Part shown: piece by piece, positions 60,927 to 64,000 of the stretch | Numbering within the stretch: the stretch's first letter is position 1 | How the letters are laid out: every line of letters begins with the position of its first letter | From: Streptomyces cyaneofuscatus | GTDB lineage: Bacteria > Actinomycetota > Actinomycetes > Streptomycetales > Streptomycetaceae | Length of the DNA stretch: 64,000 bases | Reading direction: 5' to 3' | Assembly: GCF_000718135.1 (NCBI RefSeq) | Contig: NZ_JOEM01000009.1 | Span: forward strand, 298,824 to 362,823 | Made by a program: the position numbers and the translations under genes | Notes under the pieces: model-generated | The model's input: only the letters and a program-made list of their open reading frames with translations | Told to the model about the DNA's origin: nothing | Databases searched by the model: none

Positions 60927-61379
60927 CTACGGCTGATCCCCCTGGAGGGAGAAACCCTCCGCCGAGACGAGCCCCTTGACCGGGTCGGCACGGAAGCGGG
61001 CCACCCAGGCCACGGGTTCGCAGTTCGGCCCGTTGGGCCGTTTCTCGGTCAACTGGGCCTGCGCGGTGTCCGTGACCACGCTGTCGCCCTTCACCGGGGT
61101 CACGGTCAGCTCGACCGGCAGCTTCCTGCCCCCGATGTCCTGCGGAAGCCGCACCGACGCCATCCCGATCGGATCGCTAGGGTCGCCGGACGCGCGCTCT
61201 TCGCAGGATCCGTCCACACAGACCCGGATGGTCGCTCCGCCGGACCCCTTGAAGTCGGCCGGCCGCCAGACGACGGAGACGCCTGAGTCCATGCCGATGA
61301 GGGTGCACATGCGGTCCTGCTGACCCGAGCACCCGCCCAACGAGGCGACGACGAGCAGACAAAGAACCACCTTGCCCAC
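60927..61379 (-). CDS. Putative lipoprotein, hypothetical
   Basis: About 150 residues from GTG 61379. The N-terminus KVVLCLLVVASLGGCSGQQ is a lipoprotein signal with a lipobox-like SLGGC, so the mature protein should be anchored outside the membrane. The rest has four further cysteines (MCTLIG, RVCVDGSCEE, PNCEPV), which could form two disulfides, and beta-rich segments (KLPVELTVTPVKGDSVVTDTAQAQL). The n-region is very short; a longer start at ATG 61505 is possible. Convergent with the giant gene, 16 bp apart. Function unknown. Confidence 0.6.
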   Translation of the reverse strand: MGKVVLCLLVVASLGGCSGQQDRMCTLIGMDSGVSVVWRPADFKGSGGATIRVCVDGSCEERASGDPSDPIGMASVRLPQDIGGRKLPVELTVTPVKGDSVVTDTAQAQLTEKRPNGPNCEPVAWVARFRADPVKGLVSAEGFSLQGDQP

Positions 61380-61671
61380 GCCGACCCGTCGCCAGGGAGC
61401 CCGCGAGTCCGGACCGGTCAAGCCCGATATCGCTGATCCCGAGGCGGCACGAGGACCCAAGGAGCCCTCTGCTCCTGCGCCCTCCTCCGCCTCCCCCACC
61501 GCCATCGACGCCGCGTTCCGCATACGCCCTGCCCTTCCCCCCAAGTGCGCGGACGGGCCCACCCGAGTCACGGGCCCTGACGCGCGTACCTTCGATCGTC
61601 GCCGGGACCTGCTTCGTGGCGAAGACCGTGCCCTAGTTGTACTTGACTGCGGCGAGGGCTCCGCAGCCGGA

Positions 61672-61699
61672 GGAGCAACCCCGCGAGCGCGGGGACCAC
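61672..61699 (-). CRISPR. Solitary type I-E-like CRISPR repeat
   Basis: Read on the minus strand the 28-nt unit begins GTGGTCCCCGCG and ends CGCGGGGTTGCTCC, with a perfect CCCCGCG/CGCGGGG stem around a CT centre. Length, stem and terminal GTGGTCCCC/TTGCTCC match the type I-E repeats of actinobacteria as I know them. Searching by eye at the expected 61-bp spacing on both sides finds no second copy, and no cas gene lies in the window. It is therefore an orphan or the remnant of a deleted array. Confidence 0.6.
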
Positions 61700-61700
61700 A

Positions 61701-61826
61701 GCCTGCCAGGGCGGTGCGGTCGTCTGTCCGGCGTCGTCCCGGATGCCGATTCCGCCGCTGTGGAGGGGGTGGCAGAATTGTAGCGATGCGGGCCCACAGG
61801 TCGTCGGGCACGAGATCTCTGTTCAC
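61701..61826 (-). pseudogene. IS5-family transposase N-terminal fragment
   Basis: Translation of this stretch gives LVPDDLWARIATILPPPPQ followed by RRNRHPGRRRTDDRTALAG, which matches the opening of IS5-type (DUF4096-like) transposases found throughout Streptomyces. The similarity stops after 42 codons, one base before the CRISPR-like repeat; the expected continuation is missing. No terminal inverted repeats or target duplication were recognised. It is a dead scrap of an insertion sequence. Confidence 0.65.
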
Positions 61827-61979
61827 GTCGTGATCGTGGCGGAAGAAGTTTGACCGGCGTGTCTGTCACAGCGAACTCGTTTGATGAGTGTGAACGGACG
61901 GCAGGGATTCTGCAGCGCCCTGTGATCCGAAGCCCGGCTTCTTGCTACTTGCTCGTTTCTGAGACTGGGGTGGGCGAAC

Positions 61980-62360
61980 GTGCTCGTGGTTCTTGTTCTG
62001 GCAGCCGGGGCTGTCGTGTGGGCGGTAGCGCTGCTGGTGTCTGACGTGCGGAGTCGGCAGCGGCGGATCTCTCTGGAGGTCCCGTGTTCCGGGTATGGGC
62101 AGGGCCGGTTCTCCTCGGATGAGACGCGTTACCACTTGGGGCCGGTGGTGCACGAAGGGCACGTGATAAAGGGCTCGCTGTACGGGAAGAAGTTGCGGAT
62201 CTCAGTCGGCCAGGCCGTGAAGGTGGAGCTCGACCCGCGAGAGCCGGCCCGCATGTATCTGCCAGGCACCATGCCACTGTTCGCACACAAGGTGGCAGCC
62301 CTTTTGTACGGAGGGCTGGGAATCGTCCTGGTTGGGGCCGCGTTGGCGATCGGCATGTGA
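61980..62360 (+). CDS. Small membrane protein (DUF3592-like)
   Basis: A 126-residue protein with a transmembrane helix at each end: LVVLVLAAGAVVWAVALLV near the N-terminus and ALLYGGLGIVLVGAALAIGM at the C-terminus. The loop between is beta-rich and includes GQAVKVELDPREPARMYLPGT, the kind of DP-x-x-P motif seen in DUF3592 proteins. GTG 61980 is the only suitable start. It has lower GC than the main window, consistent with recent acquisition. Function unknown. Confidence 0.6.
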   Translation: MLVVLVLAAGAVVWAVALLVSDVRSRQRRISLEVPCSGYGQGRFSSDETRYHLGPVVHEGHVIKGSLYGKKLRISVGQAVKVELDPREPARMYLPGTMPLFAHKVAALLYGGLGIVLVGAALAIGM

Positions 62361-62620
62361 GCTCATCAGCAGGACGGTGCGCGGGTTGGACCGCGGCGGT
62401 ACTCTGGCCATCACCTCCACGACGCGCTCCTGGCCGACTCTTCAAAGACGGCAGGCTCGGACACGTTTCCACCGAAAGCGGCGCAGACCTCGTCCGAGCC
62501 TGCAGACAACGTCTGGCTACGACGCCTCATTGCGAAACGGTCAGTCAAGGCATATTGAGCGGTAGGTCAACGCACCCCCAGTCCTGATCGACTTCTCGGC
62601 CACCGCATAGCGTCAGACCG
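62361..62620. other. Intergenic region with no recognised gene
   Basis: About 260 bp between the small membrane protein and the NUDIX gene. A 76-codon frame (62357-62587) is open but has no ribosome site, family resemblance or convincing codon bias. The 3' end contains the TAGCGT hexamer (62608-62613) that serves the NUDIX gene. Confidence 0.5.
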
Positions 62621-63097
62621 GTGGATACAACGCACCGGCCCGCCGCCCGGGTCATCTGTCTGGACGCTGCTCATCGCCTGCTTCTTCTGCGCTGGCGTGA
62701 CCCGTTCGACGGGACGCGGCTCTGGGAGCCGCCCGGTGGCGGTATCGAGCCCGGCGAGACGCCGCTGGCGACGGCACGACGAGAGCTGGCCGAGGAAACC
62801 GGACTCGATCCGGCTGCGGTGCTTGATCGGTCTGTGCCGGTCGACCGTGATGTTCAGTGGAACGGCAAGCGGTACATCGGGACGGAGCACCTCTTCGTTG
62901 CGCGGTTCACCGACGAGCAACCATCGCTGGTGCGGACCGGCCTGCTTTCCGATGAACAGGTCAACCTGGACACGTACGCCTGGATCGAGTGGTCGGACCT
63001 GACCTCGCTGCCGGACCCGGTTGAGCCTCCCCAGCTGCTGGCCGTGCTCGACGCCCTGCTGCCGGAGGGCCCGTGGGGTGAGCGGAATCGGTCATGA
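62621..63097 (+). CDS. NUDIX hydrolase
   Basis: A 158-residue Nudix protein. The Nudix box G-GIEPG-E-TPLATAR-RELAEETGL is a full consensus match at about residues 40-62, preceded by ARVICLDAAHRLLLLRW. It is shorter than the other Nudix enzyme in this window and unrelated outside the box. GTG 62621 is preceded at 7 nt by TAGCGT, suggesting a leaderless transcript. It overlaps the convergent 63092-63415 gene by 6 bp. Substrate unknown. Confidence 0.88.
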   Translation: MDTTHRPAARVICLDAAHRLLLLRWRDPFDGTRLWEPPGGGIEPGETPLATARRELAEETGLDPAAVLDRSVPVDRDVQWNGKRYIGTEHLFVARFTDEQPSLVRTGLLSDEQVNLDTYAWIEWSDLTSLPDPVEPPQLLAVLDALLPEGPWGERNRS

Positions 63098-63415
63098 GGG
63101 ATCGGTGAACGAGACCGGCGTGCCGGTGGCGCGGGCGTACGCGATCTCCCTGCTCGTGGACTCGCCGATATACCCGCCCGGATTGACGACCAGAACCCGG
63201 TCGGCCAGGTCGATCTTGCGCAGGTGGAGGGCGTCGAGCGCGTTCTTCTGCTCGGCGGTGATCGACCCCCCTGCTTCGGGATCCTCGGCACGCAGGAAGA
63301 CACCTGGCGCGAGGACGATGACTCCCCCGAAGGTCAGATCACGATTGGCCGCGCTCATCTCGTCCACGAACCGGGTGGAGCCGCAGATGCAGACGATCTC
63401 AGGCCGGTCGGGCAC
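63092..63415 (-). CDS. Nucleoside 2-deoxyribosyltransferase-like/DUF4406-like protein
   Basis: A 107-residue protein with the pattern IVCICGSTRFVDEMSAANRD, VIVLAPGVFL, ALDALHLRKIDLADRVLVVN, PGGYIGESTSREIAYARATG. This matches the small Rossmann-like nucleoside 2-deoxyribosyltransferase/DUF4406 group, often encoded by phages and mobile islands. The GST-R motif and the GYIGEST loop would bind a nucleotide-like ligand. It is convergent with the NUDIX gene. Actual activity unknown. Confidence 0.75.
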   Translation of the reverse strand: MPDRPEIVCICGSTRFVDEMSAANRDLTFGGVIVLAPGVFLRAEDPEAGGSITAEQKNALDALHLRKIDLADRVLVVNPGGYIGESTSREIAYARATGTPVSFTDPS

Positions 63416-63596
63416 GGCTCAGTCCTCCGGGGCGAACGGTAATCCGTCAGTGTGCGCGTAACGATCACAGACTGGCATACGCGCCACCGGGCCACGCAGC
63501 GAGCTGGACACCACGCGGCTGCACTGTCGCAGGCGGGAGGTGAGGCCCGTACGGGGAACGACGCTGCTTGACGCCGAAGTCCGGGACGCACCCGGC

Positions 63597-63671
63597 TCAC
63601 CAGCCTCCTTGAGCAGCACGGCCTACGAGGAACGCCACGAGCGCGGAGGCGTCGAGAACCCGCACCTTCAC
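63597..63671 (-). pseudogene. Truncated PIN-domain toxin (VapC-like) N-terminus
   Basis: GTG 63671 begins VKVRVLDASALVAFLVG, the first strand of a PIN-domain ribonuclease including its metal-binding Asp (LDASALVA). After about 17 codons the frame continues as RAAQGGW and stops at 63597, far short of the usual 130 residues. A neighbouring frame reads LLKEAGEPGAS, as if a frameshift interrupted the gene, but no intact remainder is found. GTG overlaps the stop of the upstream small gene by 4 nt, the normal antitoxin-toxin arrangement. Confidence 0.5.
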
Positions 63672-63889
63672 GAACGCACCTCACGCATTTCGGCCAGGAC
63701 GCGGCACACGTCGTCGGCGGTGACCTGCCCGCCTGCGGCGATTCCCCGTGCGTACTCGGCCGCTTCCTCCGGGGCAGCAAGGCCGCTTCGCCAACCAGAA
63801 GCTGGAGCAGGTAGGCCGACAGGGACTACGCCTAGCGGCTCTGTCGGCTGGTGGAGAGGCGTGAGCTGATCTGTCACTGCCGACCTCAC
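63668..63889 (-). CDS. Possible antitoxin-like small protein
   Basis: A 73-residue frame from GTG 63889 ending in EEAAEYARGIAAGGQVTADDVCRVLAEMREVRS, a helical, charged C-terminus of the kind found in small VapB-like antitoxins. It overlaps the truncated PIN gene (GTGA) and the gene upstream (GTGA), so it lies in a coupled run. The N-terminal 35 residues show no motif. It could equally be a degraded unrelated gene. Confidence 0.4.
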   Translation of the reverse strand: MRSAVTDQLTPLHQPTEPLGVVPVGLPAPASGWRSGLAAPEEAAEYARGIAAGGQVTADDVCRVLAEMREVRS

Positions 63890-64000
63890 ACGGTTTTGAG
63901 AAGGTCTCGGAGGTTGGCCATGCGGGCCTCGATGTCGGCGGCCTCGGTGGGGTCGATGGGGGCTTGGTCGGTGTCGGGTTGGCGGGTGGTGCGGCAGGGG
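63886..64000 (-). CDS. C-terminal fragment of an unidentified protein (runs off window)
   Basis: The last 115 bp encode, on the minus strand, the end of a longer protein: RTTRQPDTDQAPIDPTEAAD then IEARMANLRDLLKTV and a TGA. The Asp/Glu-rich helix is compatible with many DNA-related mobile-element proteins, but too little is visible for a family call. Its stop overlaps the start of the antitoxin-like gene by 4 nt. Confidence 0.5.
   Translation of the reverse strand, partial: PCRTTRQPDTDQAPIDPTEAADIEARMANLRDLLKTV

Larger units (their letters stand above)
61380..61979. other. Gene-poor decayed segment
   Basis: About 600 bp without an intact gene. It contains a lone CRISPR-like repeat (61672-61699) and an IS5-type transposase scrap (61701-61826). 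The remainder (61380-61671 and 61827-61979) shows no convincing coding region, promoter or hairpin. Base composition becomes less GC-rich from about 61600 onward, unlike the preceding 60 kb. Confidence 0.6.

Noticed and set aside
61700..61731. The 32 nt next to the CRISPR-like repeat considered as a spacer against an insertion sequence
   Set aside because: The transposase similarity continues for 126 nt, far beyond spacer length, so it is a gene fragment and not a captured spacer.
62357..62587. A 76-codon frame after the small membrane protein
   Set aside because: No ribosome site, family resemblance or codon preference could be seen, so it was described only as intergenic DNA.
63419..63619. 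A 66-codon minus-strand frame containing a rare TTA codon
   Set aside because: It is probably the frameshifted remainder of the PIN toxin or noise. The TTA would suggest bldA control only if the gene were real, which I cannot support.

Overview
The window is very GC-rich (roughly 70-75 percent by eye), its genes favour G/C third codon positions and GTG starts, and it carries several lineage markers: a gvpOAFGYZJLSK-type gas vesicle cluster, a conservon (CvnABCD) with two cytochromes P450, and many small TetR/MarR/MerR regulators. Together these point to a Streptomyces chromosome, in an arm or arm-proximal, regulator-rich region. I saw no rRNA or tRNA gene.

Layout. 1-8.6 kb: CPBP membrane protease, GH3 beta-glycosidase with a divergent TetR gene, a DMT exporter and MarR gene whose start codons lie inside one shared palindrome, and an oxidoreductase-MerR operon. 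8.8-12.1 kb: a TetR regulator, an SGNH hydrolase, a secreted membrane-anchored propeller-like protein and a PPOX/F420-type flavoprotein. 12.1-15.0 kb: TetR regulator, three phased operators and a DrrAB-like ABC exporter ending in a strong terminator. 15.1-18.2 kb: MarR regulator divergent from an isochorismatase, GNAT (YjdJ-like), mono-cluster Fe-S (YjdI-like) and NTF2-like operon, then a methyltransferase. 18.35-24.2 kb: the ten-gene gas vesicle operon, followed by an Asp23/Gls24 gene. 24.9-27.8 kb: DUF4259, DinB, Uma2 and serC. 27.9-33.5 kb: the conservon cvnABCD followed by two translationally coupled P450 genes; the upstream P450 has lost the K-helix ExxR arginine (EVLW). 33.7-38.5 kb: a FAD/Fe-S oxidase and a two-gene permease unit. 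38.5-45.1 kb: LysR/EamA, NUDIX, SDR/TetR and alpha-beta hydrolase/TetR, each divergent pair with palindromic operators. 45.2-55.6 kb: an acyl-CoA catabolic operon (TIGR03084, AtuA-like, biotin-dependent carboxylase beta and alpha, acyl-CoA dehydrogenase, AMP ligase, enoyl-CoA hydratase, TetR). 55.8-60.9 kb: an orphan protein of about 1,710 residues built from six divergent beta-hairpin-like modules, with an N-terminal LQRxxGNxAV-like motif. 61-64 kb: a decayed, less GC-rich boundary holding a lipoprotein, an IS5-type transposase scrap directly next to a lone type I-E CRISPR repeat, small enzymes and a broken PIN-toxin locus.

How it works together. Much of the window consists of self-contained regulator/target pairs with visible operators between them. 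The recurrent promoter layout is a TAnnnT hexamer ending 6-7 nt before the start codon, which implies leaderless transcripts for many of these genes. Tight 4-nt ATGA/GTGA overlaps show translational coupling in the gas vesicle, conservon, ABC exporter, permease and acyl-CoA operons. The least explained items are the repeat-built giant protein, the acidic GvpY/GvpZ pair, the ExxW P450 in the conservon operon, and the isolated CRISPR repeat beside transposase debris.
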